From NCBI GenBank assembly GCA_947044405.1, contig CAMRHE010000321.1, positions 2,046,001 through 2,110,000 of the forward strand: a stretch of 64,000 nt of DNA, read 5' to 3'. The notes under the pieces were generated by a model. The model was given only the letters and a program-made list of their open reading frames with translations, was not told where the DNA came from and ran no database searches. Numbering within the stretch: position 1 is the stretch's first letter; every line of letters begins with the position of its first letter. This document shows positions 21,598 through 35,625 of the stretch, piece after piece. The stretch comes from Leptodactylus fallax. Taxonomy: Eukaryota > Chordata > Amphibia > Anura > Leptodactylidae. The position numbers were made by a program, and so were the translations under genes.

Positions 21598-22022
21598 TCT
21601 GCTATTTAACTGATTTGTTTTTCAGCATATGAGAATTACTGTGTATACATTATGTGTGTGTAACCGTTGGAAGCTTATATTATAATGTGTAGGTTGCTCT
21701 TTTCAACAGAAATGCAAGTCTAAAGGAAATGCTTATTTCACACAACAAAACCCACAATTTCCATTGTCTTTACATAGATTACAATGCGCTTGATACAGCA
21801 TGGGAAGAATACAGGAAATGCAGTACGTCATTGGGAGGAGGGTGGTTTCCAACAGGAAATAGGTCTGCAATATGTGTTATGAGGAACACTGGTTGAATGT
21901 ATATTAATACTGTATCCACACAGGCTACACATTGAGTGGGTGAGACAAGTCATTGACACACTGTTTTAATGTATTATTATGATTTTGTTTACTTTATTTA
22001 TTATGCAAATAAATGCACAATG
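21598..22022. other. Non-coding stretch
   Basis: No gene or clear repeat arms. Confidence 0.5.
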
Positions 22023-22650
22023 TTAAAGGGTTTTTCTGGGCTATTGATAAGGATTACCCGTCCTTAGGATAAGTCAGCAATATCACATCATTTGGGGTCA
22101 AGTAAATGGGAGCTGAGCTGCCAGAGTGTCTTACATAGTAACCTACTTCTGGCACTGTCTACTGTATAGCTCTGGTGGTTGATAAGAACAGCTGATCAGT
22201 AGGGGGTGCCGGGTGTCAAACCTCCACATATCTGAGATCACAATTCCAGAGATGGAAAAGGGATTGTGGTATAACAGGACTTGTAGGTTCAAAGTTGCCA
22301 GTTATAACCGCAACCCTACCCACATTACAGTGTATATGTTCGCACATTACACCCAGTTTACATTTTTTTAGGATCCATGACAAATACCATTGATCCATTA
22401 GGATCTGGTTCTTTTCCCCATTGACTTATCAAATTATTATCTCAATCTCCCTGTAGAAATCTGACAATCAGATTTGATTGGGTATAGTACAGATTTCTTT
22501 AAAGGTGACCCTTTGCACTTCTAGTTTAGGTATAGGAGACATGCTGCCCAAACTGAGGGCTAGGGGTAAGTGAGTATCATTTCTTTTTTTTTATTTTACT
22601 CCATCCTGGCCTTGGAGAATTTTTTATTTATCCTGGAAAAACCCCTTCAA
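22023..22650. repeat. Possible TTAA-type palindromic element
   Basis: The left end TTAAAGGGTTTTTCTGGG and the right end CCTGGAAAAACCCCTTCAA are inverse at about 15 of 18 positions. The interior shows no coding capacity. The arms are short, so this is a tentative call. Confidence 0.4.
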
Positions 22651-23345
22651 GGAACACCGGTTGGTCTGCTTTTTATACAGGGCCCATCAGATAACTAGCA
22701 AGAGCCAATAAATTTGGCTGTATGGCACTGCAGTCCCAATATGGTCTCTGTTGGATCGTCATGTCCACCAGCCTCCATCTGATATTCATGACCTATCCTA
22801 AGAATATGTCATCAGTATCACAAGTCTAAAATATCCCTTTCAGTATTTATTACAAAAGGGTTAGTAAGTATGTCTTATATGGAATAACGTATGATTTAGC
22901 TTGACAGGGGTTGTGGCTTAAGATGTGACAATGTCAGAATGCTGTCAAAAATTCTAGCACAAAGTAAGTCAACCAATAGCTGGTATACACTTAGACTAGA
23001 CAGTCTAAAGATTTAGCATCCTGCATCAACCACTGTAATAAATCTGACAATTTTAAAACTGACTACTCTAAGTTTCATTTGTGTCTAAATCTTAGACAGG
23101 ATTGGTAAATCTGCCCCATTATAGTAGAAAGTTAGAATGCTCCTACCCCTAATCTGGTAAATGTTACAGAAACATGCAGTGGATAAAGGTGTCTAGCAAG
23201 GGCAACATAGTTTTTAATGGGAGCCCCCTTTGTGATATATGGAGGGGGTTTGTGTATGGAGCCTGCCTGCTGCAACTGCTGTTGATCAGCTCATTGTCAG
23301 TGGGAATTTAATATAATATAGCACATATACAAATGAATGGGTATA
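22651..23345. other. Non-coding stretch with a diverged copy of the 21.5-kb repeat
   Basis: About 22990-23120 repeats GACTAGACAGTCTAAAG...GGATTGGTAAATCTGCCCC from the element at 20888-21597. No gene. Confidence 0.5.
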
Positions 23346-24948
23346 CAGTGCCTTGCGAAAGTATTCGACCCCCTTGAACTTTTCAACCTTTTGCCACATT
23401 TCAGGCTTCAAACATAAGGATATAAAATTTAAATTTTTTGGTGAAGAATCAACAACAAGTGGGACACAATCGTGAAGTGGAACGAAATTTATTGGATATT
23501 TTAAACTTTTGTAAAAAAAAATAAAAAACTGAAAAGTGGGGCTTGCCAAATTATTCGGCCCCCTTAAGTTAATACTTTGTAGCGCCACCTTTTGCTGTGA
23601 TTACAGCTGCAAGTCGCTTGGGGTATGTCTTTATCAGTTTTGCACATCGAGAGACTGAAATTCTTGCCCATTCTTCCTTGGAAAACAGCTCGAGCTCACT
23701 GAGGTTGGATGGAGAGCATTTGTGAACAGCAGTTTTCAGCTCTTTCCACAGATCCTCGATTGGATTCAGGTCTGGACTTTGACTTGGCCATTCTAACACC
23801 TGGATACGTTTATTTGTGAACCATTCCATTGTAGATTTTGCTTTATGTTTGGGATCATTGGGATAAATCTCCATCCCAGTCTCAGGTCTTTTGCAGACTC
23901 CAACAGGTTTTCTTCCAGAATGGTCCTGTATTTGGCTCCATCCATCTTCCCATCAATTTTAACCATCATCCCTGTCCCTGCTGAAGAAAAGCAGGCCCAA
24001 ACCATGATGCTGCCACCACCATGTTTGACAGTGGGGATGGTGTGTTCAGGGTGATGAGCTGTGTTGCTTTACGCCAAACATATAATTTTGCATTGTGGCC
24101 AAAAAGTTGGATTTTGGTTTCATCTGACCAGAGCACCTTCTTCCACATGTTTGTTGTGTCTCCCAGGTGGCTTGTGGCAAACTTTAAACAAGACTTTTTA
24201 TGGATATCTTTGAGAAATGGCTTTCTTCTTGCCACTCTTCCATAAAGGCCAGATTTGTGCAGCGTACGACTGATTGTTGTCCTATGGACAGACTCTCCCA
24301 CCTCAGCTGTAGATCTCTGCAGTTCATCCAGAGTGATCATGGGCCTCTTGGCTGCATCTCTGATCAGTCTTCTCCTTGTTTGAGATGAAAGTTTAGCGGG
24401 ACGGCCGGGTCTTGGTAGATTTGCATTTCAATATGATCACTTGCACAGTGCTCCTTGGGATGTTTAAAGTTTGGGAAATCTTTTTGTATCCAAATCCGGC
24501 TTTAAACTTCTCCAAAACAGTATCATGGACCTGCCTGGTGTGTTCCTTGGTCTTCATGATGCTCTCTGCGCTTTAAACAGAACCCTGAGACTATCACAGA
24601 GCAGGTGCATTTATACGGAGACTTGATTACACACAGGTGGATTATATTTATCATCATCAGTCATTTAGGACAACATTGGATCATTCAGAGATCGTCACTG
24701 AACTTCTGGAGTGACTTTGCTGCACTGAAAGTAAAGGGGCCGAATAATATTGCATGCCCCCCACTTTTCAGTTTTTTATTTTTTACAAAACTTTAAAATA
24801 ACCAATAAATTTCGTTCCACTTCACAATTGTGTCCCACTTGTTGATTCTTCACCAAAAAAATTAAAATTTTATATCTTTATGTTTGAAGCCTGAAATGTG
24901 GCAAAAGGTTGAAAAGTTCAAGGGGCTGAATACTTTTGCAAGGCACTG
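23346..24948 (-). mobile_element. Tc1-like transposon, family C (complete ends)
   Basis: 1,603 bp with TA at 23344-23345 and 24949-24950. Ends are CAGTGCCTTGCGAAAGTATT and its near-inverse. The inverted repeats are about 215-220 bp (to about 23565 and from about 24733) with small indels. The transposase lies on the minus strand. Confidence 0.92.
23569..24557 (-). pseudogene. Tc1-like transposase, family C, multiply frameshifted
   Basis: Starts MKTKEHTRQVHDTVLEKFKA at 24557 with an HTH (YKKISQTLNIPRSTVQVII). It then needs frame changes near 24420, 24020 and 23870 to give, in order, MITLDELQRSTAEVGESVHR, WSDETKIQLFGHNAK, ACFSSAGTGMMVKIDGKMDG, NDPKHKAKSTMEWF and [11 protein letters not shown], ending GGATKY. 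The second catalytic block is damaged (YPNDPKH). It is a decayed gene of about 330 codons. Confidence 0.9.
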
Positions 24949-24950
24949 TA

Positions 24951-25645
24951 CTTGTACTGCATGGCAGCACTGAGCTTGTGGGTCTTTTCTTTAGAATACT
25001 TTCACTGTTTTCTCTTTCATTTCTCATCTTAAGAAACCAGGAAAAGATTGGAATGCTAAGCAAATGATTTGTACCCATGTGACATCATGTGATTTTTGTT
25101 TTTCTGATTGATTTTACACGTTTCTCCTATTTTTGGAAGGGAAAAAAAAGCAAGCAAATAATTCTACTGAAATCAGGCTAAGTGTAAAGTAAACATAGCC
25201 GCTGAGTGGAAAGCTTAGCTTGTATAAGACCACCATAGCTTTTATAGATCTGTGCACAGGTATATGTTATTCTTGTGGTCTCTGAAATAGTTTCTTTTAA
25301 AAGATTTCAATTTAAACATTTTAGATTATGAGTTGAAGGTACAAATTCATCAATATCAAGGAATCTTCCTATTACAGGAAATAAGAAATTATACTAATTC
25401 TGGGCAGTTACCCACTTTCAGGATGGGTTTCATTTTATCTGGAAAAGAGACAGTCTTTATTTATTGTTCTGAATGTGCCAGTGCCTCTATGATATTTTTC
25501 TTACTTGTTTTTTTTATTTATTTAGGATTATTTTTTGTTCTTTCTAATTTCAAATCTCACCTAAAAATACTGTTTTACTTATTAAAATCAGCAGCTGGTT
25601 CTTAGGGATATTCCTGATCAAAACCACATTTTCTATTGCTGTTTG
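24951..25645. other. Non-coding stretch
   Basis: No gene or repeat arms recognised. Confidence 0.5.
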
Positions 25646-26010
25646 AGGCTAAGGCCCCACATAGCGAGACGCAGCCAAATAGCACTGCGGGAAAAACCAT
25701 GGCGGAAACGAATCATGGTTTTTCCTGTAGCGCTTTTCACAGAAAGTCCACACAGTTTTTTTCTGCGGACTTTCTGCTTCCATTATACATATACAGAAAC
25801 CTCCAGCGTTTCCGTAAGTATAATTGACATGCTGTGATTTGCAAAAACGCGCGCATTTTTCAAATAGCAGCATTTCCGCTGCGGATTATTTTCTGCAATG
25901 TGTGGATAGAATTAGCCAGAATCCTATTCACTTTGCAGTTAATGTAAAATGCCGTGGTTTTTGCCACGGTGGAAATCGAGGCATTTACGCTACGGAGCGC
26001 CCCAGCCTCG
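25646..26010. repeat. Palindromic MITE-like element, family B copy 2
   Basis: Starts GAGGCTAAGGCCCCACATAG and ends ACGGAGCGCCCCAGCCTC. It shares with the other four copies the order GCGGGAAAAACC, CAGAAAGTCC, TATACATATACAGAAAC, ATAATTGACATGCTG, CGCTGCGGAT and TAGCCAGAATCC. Confidence 0.75.
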
Positions 26011-26748
26011 ATCAGTATTCTTAAACAATGAGGGTGGTTTATTATTCCATTTGTGCCTTGATTTTGTGGCCTTTGGAACTTTTTTTATACCATACTCTTA
26101 ATTCACAGTGCGCCATTTTCACTGTGATTTGCACCTATTGTGCCTTTTTTCAAAACTGGTGCATAGGTTCAAGCTTTATTAATTTCTTGTGTCTTTTTAG
26201 AAGTCACAACATTTTTGTGCATGTACCCCTCCCCCTGTTAACTTGGCTTACAAAATGCACCAAATACCATAGTTAGTGAATGCTAGTGCTCTCTCTATAG
26301 AGAATTGAGACACATTTATGAACAAGCATGAAACGGTTTGATAAATTTGTCGCAAAAACAAAATCACTAGTAGAAAAAAAGTGGTTTAAATCCCCTCATG
26401 AGAAATTGATCCCATTGTTTTCTTTCATAATTTTCCTGTATGTTCAAAAATAGTCAGGCCCGAAAAATCTATTTGTTTATCATTGATATTCTGCAAAATT
26501 ACAATCATTGCAACTGAGAGACACCAGAAAATTTTCCAATTCCTCCTTTTTCCCTTCCCAAAAACATTAGGTGTATTATATTTTATTCTTTTGTATGTCT
26601 GTCATTTTGGTCTGCATGGAAACCCACCCAGTTTCTGCCGGTTTTATGCTGGAATCAGCGGAGCGAAAAGTCCTCTTTGCAAGACAAGTTCTGTCAAGAT
26701 AGTGGCTTTATTTTTGTTTTAGCTTTATCAATAATCACTTAGCATTCA
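26011..26748. other. Non-coding stretch
   Basis: No gene or repeat arms recognised. Confidence 0.5.
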
Positions 26749-27352
26749 GAGGACCTTTCACCACCTTCACCAACTACAACTCAGTGCAATCTGCCCCAGT
26801 TGGAATTTATTGTCTATCCTTGACTATTCCTGGGCAATCATTTCTGTTAAGCTCCTTGCTTACCCCCCTTTTCAACCGTATGAAAGATCAGTGTGCTATC
26901 CAGGTTTTTCCCAGATAGCACACTGACCCATTCATTTCTATGGGCCCGTGCACATGACCGTGAATTACACTGTCCCGTTTGGGGGCCGACAGTCCGGGCC
27001 GCAAAATATGGAACAGGTCCTATTCCTGCCCAATTTTGCAGCTGTGCTTCTGCGGCCACCCGTGCACCGGCCATGCCTTTCATTTACGGCCGGTGGTAAG
27101 CACACAGTCGTGTGCAACCAGACTTAGTTTCAGCACAATTATGTTGTCCACTATGAGGTGGGCGGCCCTGGGCTGCAGTAGACATCCTAGGACCGCCCAC
27201 CTGACACCAACATATTGTGCTGAAACTGTACTGATCTCTTGTGATCGGTATGGTTTAAAAAAAAAACCAATTTCACCAGAATCGGTGGAGCAACACCTTT
27301 TGCGGGATGCAAAGAGTTGGAGTTGGTGAAGACGGTGAAAAGTTCTCCTTAA
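26749..27352. repeat. Palindromic element, GAGGACCTTTCACC family, copy 1, with nested hairpins
   Basis: The left end GAGGACCTTTCACCACCTTC and the right end GACGGTGAAAAGTTCTCCTTAA are inverse. The sub-terminal text GGAGCAACACC...GATGCAAAGAG also occurs in the copy at 36404-36705. Inside are two strong hairpins: GTGTGCTATC/GATAGCACAC (about 26890-26925), and a long one from GTTTCAGCACAATTATGTTG (27127) to CAACATATTGTGCTGAAAC (27228) whose inner arms include AGGTGGGCGG/CCGCCCACCT. Confidence 0.7.
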
Positions 27353-27412
27353 GACTAAGGCCCCACATTGCGGAAATACAGCATTTTTTGTTGCAGACAG
27401 CGGATACCAGAG
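27353..27412. repeat. Fragment of the element at 60260-60479
   Basis: CTAAGGCCCCACATTGCGGA and TTTTTTGTTGCAGA match the left arm of the 60.3-kb element. No right arm follows. Confidence 0.5.
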
Positions 27413-29269
27413 CATCAGGGACAAGTGAGTATGATTTTTTTTGTTTAGGTTTCTGAGTCTTGAAATTCGTGGGCAACCCCTTTCAGAGGTTAGAGCCTCT
27501 TAATAATTCAGGTGCATATTGCACCTGCCCCATTGTGTTTGGAAATTCCCTGTATAGCAGTTAAATTGTCTTCCCAATGTACAGCTTTGGACAAGGGCAC
27601 TTAGCTGCTTAGATAACCCCTGATATTTGACAATAAATAAACTCATTTGTGTTGTAATGTTTACCATCAATGAGGTTCTAATGGGCTTGGTGGTTGTCAA
27701 TAGTCACCGGCCACAGGGATGTGAACCCTTAACAGAAGAGCATAACCATGTCTGGTTTGATAGAATGGGTAAAAGGTGACTATGCACCAAAATGTCTTGT
27801 AAGTTTTTGCCCTGTCAATAAGTGACACTGGGTGGCTAAGTTAAAACATTGTACAAGTCCAAAAATATCAGTTCTAGTGTCACTCTGGCCCTAGAATGTG
27901 AAGCATGGATGATTTTTTTCAGATAGCCTGTAGCAAGGAAGTATTTATACCGGAGCTTGCATTTCCTTTGGAAGAGAACCATATCTAAACAATTCCTGTG
28001 AGCCTGTCGGTATTGGCCAGTTTAGATACCACATTTTAACGTAAATGGATGATTGCTTTGCAAGTGCAAAAAGCTATTTGTAGCCAACGGTTTATGAAGA
28101 ATGTCAGTGTATACTCAGCCACTAGACTTCAGTGACTGCTATGTGTACACATATCCTCGTAGTAATACATGAGGAGCCCGTATAAATACTTAAAATGTAT
28201 TTTCAAGGTTACTTAGAAATAATTGCTGTTTTACATAAATGTGTATAAAGGCTCCAGCATGTTGGGGTGGTCTGGGTTGCAGAGAGCGTTGCTATAATCT
28301 CTGATTTACTATGTGCAGGATTTGTCAAAGCTCCTGTTTGTCGATTAGAGCGGCTGCAGCAAAATCTTTGTAACAAACAGAGCACTGTCCTCTAAGGAAA
28401 TGTGAGGCTGCATTAAAGCAAATCTGCAGATTAGGCACATTCAGCCACTGTTGTCCCATTACAGGCTGCCAAATTATTTTCCTGACACATGGCAACCCTA
28501 GTATGCTGCAGCAATGTCTAAAACCATGTTAGATTTCCCTTAAAAACGGAGGGAATTCTATTGTAGGAAATAGCGAGTGTCTGATGAAAGGAACAGGAAG
28601 TGAAGACATGTCCTGCATCTTTTGCCATCTGTAAAAAGAAACAGGCAGCTCTGTCCTGAATTGAATGAAGGGATTATAGAACACAAATACCTTCTGGCAA
28701 GAAAAAAAGGAGAATGATTACAAGGTGACGTGTTGTGTTCTCCCTTTTTTAAAGGAGAAAATGCTGCAAACATCAGTATAATGAGTACAGATCTGTAGAC
28801 AGAGTCTGTTAGTGAAATGGATTGTAATTTAATACGTTCTGATTTTTTTCACTCTCTCACCGATGCCAGGATGATGTATGAAGTTAGAATGACAAAGCAA
28901 ATGTCTTTTGTCTCCTTATAAATAAAGTTATTTATGAGCTAGTGCCAGGCAGTAGCTGCAGACAGCTGTGATAATGGTGTGGGCTTCTAATTGTGCTTTT
29001 TTTTGCTAATGACATTTGGAACAACTTTGCATTGGTCAGCGCAGCGCTCATGAATTATGCTCCCTTACATGCTACTACTGTAAGTGATATTTTATTGATT
29101 ATTTTTTTCTAAGTTATGCTGAAAGGTTCTTTTCACTGCTTAGACTTTCAGTACTCTGTCTACAAAGATTTTCATTGCTTTTCTTTCCATCATTTATGTA
29201 ACATCACAGTGCCTTTTGCTCAATTTATACCGCACTATAAGCAGTGTTTTTTGTACACTTAAGGGCTTA
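27413..29269. other. Repeat-poor non-coding stretch
   Basis: Nearly 1.9 kb without recognisable transposon sequence, coding region or RNA gene. It is the longest such interval in the first half of the window. Confidence 0.5.
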
Positions 29270-29619
29270 GTCTGGTAATTTAAAGTTATCCTTTATCAAG
29301 TGCATAGTGGGATAGCTTTCCGATTGATAGGGGTTCAACCACTGGGACCCCATAAATCAATAGAACAGGGGTTCGATGTACCCTCATCATATGCAATGCT
29401 CCCTCCACTTCTATGGGAATGCAGGAGATAGTCTTGAGTTTTCCCACAGAGAATGAATGGAACGACGATGTGCATGCCCTACCTGGTGCTCCATTTAGAT
29501 GGGGACATTGCTTTTTTTGATTGGTGGGAGTCCCAGCAGTTATATTCTCACTGATCAGACAGATATTCTCTACCCAGTCCATAGGGGATAACTTTAAATA
29601 GCCAGAATTGTCCCTTTAA
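29270..29619. repeat. TTAA-flanked palindromic MITE-like element
   Basis: Left end TTAAGGGCTTAGTCTGG with AATTTAAAGTTATCC; right end GGATAACTTTAAATAGCCAG then AATTGTCCCTTTAA. The arms are inverse for about 35 bp. Next inside, a GGGGTTCAACC...GACCCC block faces a GGGAGTCCCAGCAG block. Non-coding. Confidence 0.7.
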
Positions 29620-29930
29620 GTTAGTATGTATGTGGTTTAAGTTCATTGAACACATTAGCAGGATCTTTTGTAAAATGCCTTGTGTTTTTTTCATATCCAT
29701 ATTTGCTTGGTTTTGTTTTCAAATTTGACGGAATCCTTTTCTGTATGATCCTGTCTTAAAATTATATAGTTTCAGCTTCTCTATTCTCTGTTGTTATTGT
29801 GCAGTGGCTTTCTGCTTTGACTCATGATGTCCACATGTCATAACAGAGCACATGGAGAGGAATGTTGGGATGGACAGTCCCTTTAAACCAATTTTCTACT
29901 TATATATAAATAACATTACAAGGAATTATT
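29620..29930. other. Non-coding stretch
   Basis: No gene or repeat arms recognised. Confidence 0.5.
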
Positions 29931-30253
29931 ACATATAGTGGTCAAAAGGCATTATGGGAAAGGAGCTGGGGAGCTCATGCGCCCTCTATTGGATGTAACA
30001 AATCCTCAATTTGCTTTTGACTCACCGAGCCTTGAGACAGCAAAAGGGATTTTAGCCAAGCCAATTTCACTTATCTGCATACAGCGCTGTTTCCGGATCG
30101 TTGTCCTTCATCAGTACAGAGCAAAGTGAATTGGCTGGCTTAGTGGGAGGCAATGAGTGGGTTAGGGACAAGAATCTCTCACATTGAGGAGAGCACCAGT
30201 AAAGGTGTGTAGAGATTTTAATTGCCTTTTGCCCTCTACATATAGTGGTCAAA
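29931..30253. repeat. Possible SINE-like insertion bounded by 16-bp direct repeats
   Basis: ACATATAGTGGTCAAA occurs at 29931-29946 and again at 30238-30253, enclosing 291 bp. The enclosed text includes GCGCCCTCTATTGG, GAGCCTTGAGACAGC and CATCAGTACAGAGCAAAG. It could be a SINE or a terminal fragment of another retroelement. The direct repeats could be a target-site duplication or part of the repeat itself. No tRNA-like promoter boxes are convincing. Confidence 0.4.
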
Positions 30254-32556
30254 GTTCATTTAAGGCTCACATCCATAAAGTTCAACCTAGTGAACAGAGG
30301 ATGTTAAAATCTTAACCTTGACCAAAGACCTTGGTTAGATGAAAGTAAAACTAAGGGATTTCTCTAATTTCCCATCAAGGGGAAAACAAATCTGGCCTCT
30401 TGAGGAAATCATAGAAAGTGGACAAAATAATAATTGTTCTTCATTCCCCTTCAATTTTGTTAACCTTCTCAGATACATACAGTAGTCCACCCTACTCAAA
30501 GCCCACATCAGAAACTGCAGGTCATCTGTATGGGTTCTTGAAGATTATTCAGTATGGCTCACACTTTTTACATTACTGTAGCTGGTTATCTTAAGTGTCG
30601 GTTTCTCTTTGCTACCCATTTTATTGCATTTTTTTTTCAGTATTGACATTTCTTTTTCACTCCCAAAGGTTTGTAAGAGGCAGGTCTATCATGTCAACAG
30701 TGTGGGAGGCTGATATCTGACTTCAACGCAAAGATCAACGGGAGATTTTTCCAGTGAAGACTTCATCAAATCTTCAAAGTAATTTCTTACTGTTTATTTT
30801 GTGCTCTGTTATTTTGTTTGTTTGTTTGTTTGTTTTATTTTACATATGTTATATAAGTGAATACAATAGATTGTATATACATAATTAGGACCTAAGGACA
30901 GGTCTGCTTTGACTATATGGTAGCCATCTAATTGTCAGCCTGTTACATTATGTCCATAAATGACTTCCTTCTCATTAGCATTTTGGCTTCAATCTTTATC
31001 ACAGCCAGGATCTGTTTTTTTTAAACATTTGCAGCATCAAGGATTAAGAGTTTTTGTTTTGTTATTTTGTTTTTTTTTTATTGAAAGACTAGCATACTAC
31101 ACACAAGTTGTAAAAAACACAATTCAACAGATCAAAGAATGATTCTAGTGTGAACAGAGCCTTAGTCAATTATGTATTTTTAGTCCTGGTTGATAGTTGT
31201 AGATAAAGAGCCATCCATGGTCCTCTAGAACTATCTATACTATACACCTATAACTATCTAGAACTATATAGATAAATATCTGTGGATTCTTCTGTCATGT
31301 GCCACTGTATAGACATTCAGAGGCATGTGTTGCTCATAGGCACACAGTTGTAAAGTAAAAGTGTATCATATACATTTTCTAACTGCTTTCCTTTTTAGAT
31401 GACTACTCTGTATTTTACAGAAAAAAAAGTACAGACATAGCTAGATGGAGGCCAAAGTAGAAGTGTGGATACTTTTGATATATACACTATGGATACTTTT
31501 AACTTTAAAACTGAGAGGTGACCTAGTGCAAACAGCAAACCTAAATTGAAAATGGAGCATTAATGCACCCTTACTAGTCTTAGTGACTGGTGTATCTTGT
31601 GCCAGAGACAGAAGGCAACCTTCTGGCTGTGGTACAGATGTTATCTTTTCTTACAGACATGGCATGTACAAGACCATACCTGCCAAGTCGTTGACCTGGG
31701 AATGGCACTCTAGTTTTTTCAGCTGCTTTTTGCTAAGGCTCAGACTATGATCAAGGACAGTACACAAAAGGCCACCAGCTGGTCACGACTGCCTTACACT
31801 AAACCACAGCTCCCAGAGTATACTGAGGCTTGTGGTTTTACCTCAGCCAGAAAGTAACAGGTCAACGGCCACTAGAGTGAACGCAAGCACTTCAGAAATT
31901 GGGAACTCGTCTCTGGGAAACATTTAAGATTCATGAGTTTCTATCTAGTTTGGGTACAGCTTGTTTCTTTTTGGTAATGGGAATGTGAAGTCTTAATGCC
32001 GCATGTGATTTTCCCGGTTAGACTTGCCGATCTGTGTGAGTATTTATGCAAAGGGAATAAAACACATCATTCTGAAATGCTTAGAGAACTCTCTTGGCCT
32101 TCTGGATATAGAAACATTTAATTACAAAGGTCATTTACTTTGCACACTAAGGAATCAGATAGCAAACATTACTTTTTTTTAGCTAGTGGATATACCTTGC
32201 TGTTCTTTTCAGTAGGAACATACGTCCAGAGTCTTTCAAGACAGTTTTGTTTAAATGGCACTACAGGAACGAAAACAATGTGAGCGACAATAGAAGCATG
32301 CATTGGCACCTGAATGTTTAGAGTCTTTTACACTTTTAGTTTCAATGTATCAGAAAGCTGCAGAAAATTAAATAGGAAATTTATGGCTCAGATTTACTGT
32401 AGAGCCCCAGTATGTTGCAGTCTAGAAAATTGTTATTTTCCAGGATTGTATGTTTAAAGGCATCCATATTATTGTGACTTCTATAAACAAACACTTCTTG
32501 CTGTATTTATGCAAAATAAAGTAAAGTAAACTCCAAATTATGAAATCGTTACGGTA
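30254..32556. other. Non-coding stretch with a TTTG microsatellite (30809-30834)
   Basis: No coding signal. TTTG is repeated about six times near 30810. No paired repeat arms were identified over 2.3 kb. Confidence 0.5.
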
Positions 32557-33852
<1,296 letters not shown>

Positions 33853-33854
33853 TA

Positions 33855-35114
33855 AATGTTGCAGCCAAATTCCAGTCACCTATAGTGGCCTATGGTCACA
33901 AACTTTACTCCCACAACATTTAGCTGCCATTGTCCACCATTCAGCTGTCACAATGTGTGTCCGTACACTTATTGTAGCAGTTCACTACTTTGCCCCATGG
34001 CATCATGGGTACACCTTTTGAAAGGGCTCAGCATATAGACTTAGGGCTTATTAACACATCTACTTTTTGCGAACATGTGGTGTCCATGCTAATCATAGAC
34101 AGCATACAGTCCTGATCATTTTCAGGTCATGTGATGTCTGTAGTTGATCCATTTTCACATCCATGAAAAATTAGTCAACTTTTCTATGTTGCTGGGTCCA
34201 TGAAACATAGACAGCACATGAATGACATCTAGTCATCTGTGTGGACATTATGGACATTATTGACCATCTGAGGTCTGCAAAATGGAGCTAAATAGTGCAT
34301 GTCTCCATTCTTTTTCCATGTGGTGTTGGTGTATGGATAAAGAACGGACATCTGGTTATGTCTAAGTCCGTGAATCACATGTACATCACACAGCCTATGG
34401 CTGCTTTCGCATGTTAGTATTTTGGTCAGTATTTTGCCTTAGAATTTTGCAAGAATGGACTCTACAGGTAAAATGTATAATGGTGTGTATCTGTACTGTT
34501 TTTTTTTACCCGAGGTTGGTTTTGGAATATACTGACCAGATAGTGACCATGTAAATGAGACAAAATGCTTCAATGGAGAATCAATACCTACCTACATAAC
34601 GTATACATTTATGTGTTATATAGTGACACAATTGTCTTCTGTGGTAAAGTAAGACAATTTTATCACATATAGGATTCCTACCAGTATCAAACTTTTGAAG
34701 GGAGAATAGTTCAGATTTTTATTTTATGAAAAGTCCGAAATCTGATGGTTGCTATAGACCACACAACCAATGCTGACAGTTTTGATATAACACTAGCCAT
34801 ATGCTGCTCCATAACCTACAGAAGGGGAACCACTCTACTCATAACTAACGTGTCAGGGTGAAATAGAGAGAGTAAAAATAAGATCCATTATACAAGAAAG
34901 TCATAACAAAGCTCATTATAAACCTGTCATAGAGATATATGTGAAATACGTTGAGAAATGTAATTAGTTTGTCTTGATGTATTTAATAAGGAAAATAAAC
35001 AAATGATCTTTTTATTTTTAATAAAAGTGTATTATTTTTTGTTAATTAATTTCTGCATAGTGTTTGAAAGCACAGATAAGTTTTATTCAGCGAGTTCGAC
35101 AGTGGATATTCCCA
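33855..35114. other. Non-coding stretch
   Basis: No gene. Short phrases such as GTGTCCATGCTAATC and GTGATGTCTGTAGTTGATCC resemble tips of the GTTCACAC-type repeats, but no pairs of arms could be defined. Confidence 0.45.
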
Positions 35115-35625
35115 TTAGGGGGCGTTCACACTACCGTTGGTGACCATCAGTAGTGTCCATTGCTATTGTCCGTTACAAGAATTTAGCATCGGACACTAGC
35201 TGAACCGTCAGAAATCCGTTAAAATTTCCATTATTTTCAATGGGTTTTTATATTGTGTCCGTTAGTGTCCGTCTACACCAAATCCATCAGAAGTCCGTTT
35301 TTTTTTCGCGGACAAAAAATCCTACATGCAGGACTTGTTGTCCGTTTGAAAAAAACGGATTCTCGACAGACAGCAAGTGTCCGTTATTTTTTTAACATTG
35401 AAGTCTATGGGTAACAGACGTATAACGGACAGTAACTGATAGCCATCAGTTACTGTCCATTATTTTATGTCTGTTTTTTTTCTGTGCATGCTCAGAAATG
35501 AGAAACAAAAAAAAAAAAAAACGGACAGTGTTAAAAAACGGACACTAACTAATGCTAATGGACACTAACTGATGCTAATGTGTCTGTTTTTTTAACTGAA
35601 CCATTAATTCACTTCCATAGAAGTG
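35115..35625. repeat. GGGGGCGTTCACAC-ended repeat, copy 1 (right end missing)
   Basis: Starts TTAGGGGGCGTTCACACTAC like the complete copy at 59175-59520 and shares GTCCGTT/AACGGACA blocks in both orientations, so the interior is strongly self-complementary. A run of 15 A lies before AACGGACAGTG near 35520. The terminal inverse repeat is not found at the right. Confidence 0.65.

Noticed and set aside
28960..29080. Well-composed sequence near GACATTTGGAACAACTTTGC considered as an exon
   Set aside because: All frames hold stops at short distance and no splice signals fit. At most a conserved non-coding element.
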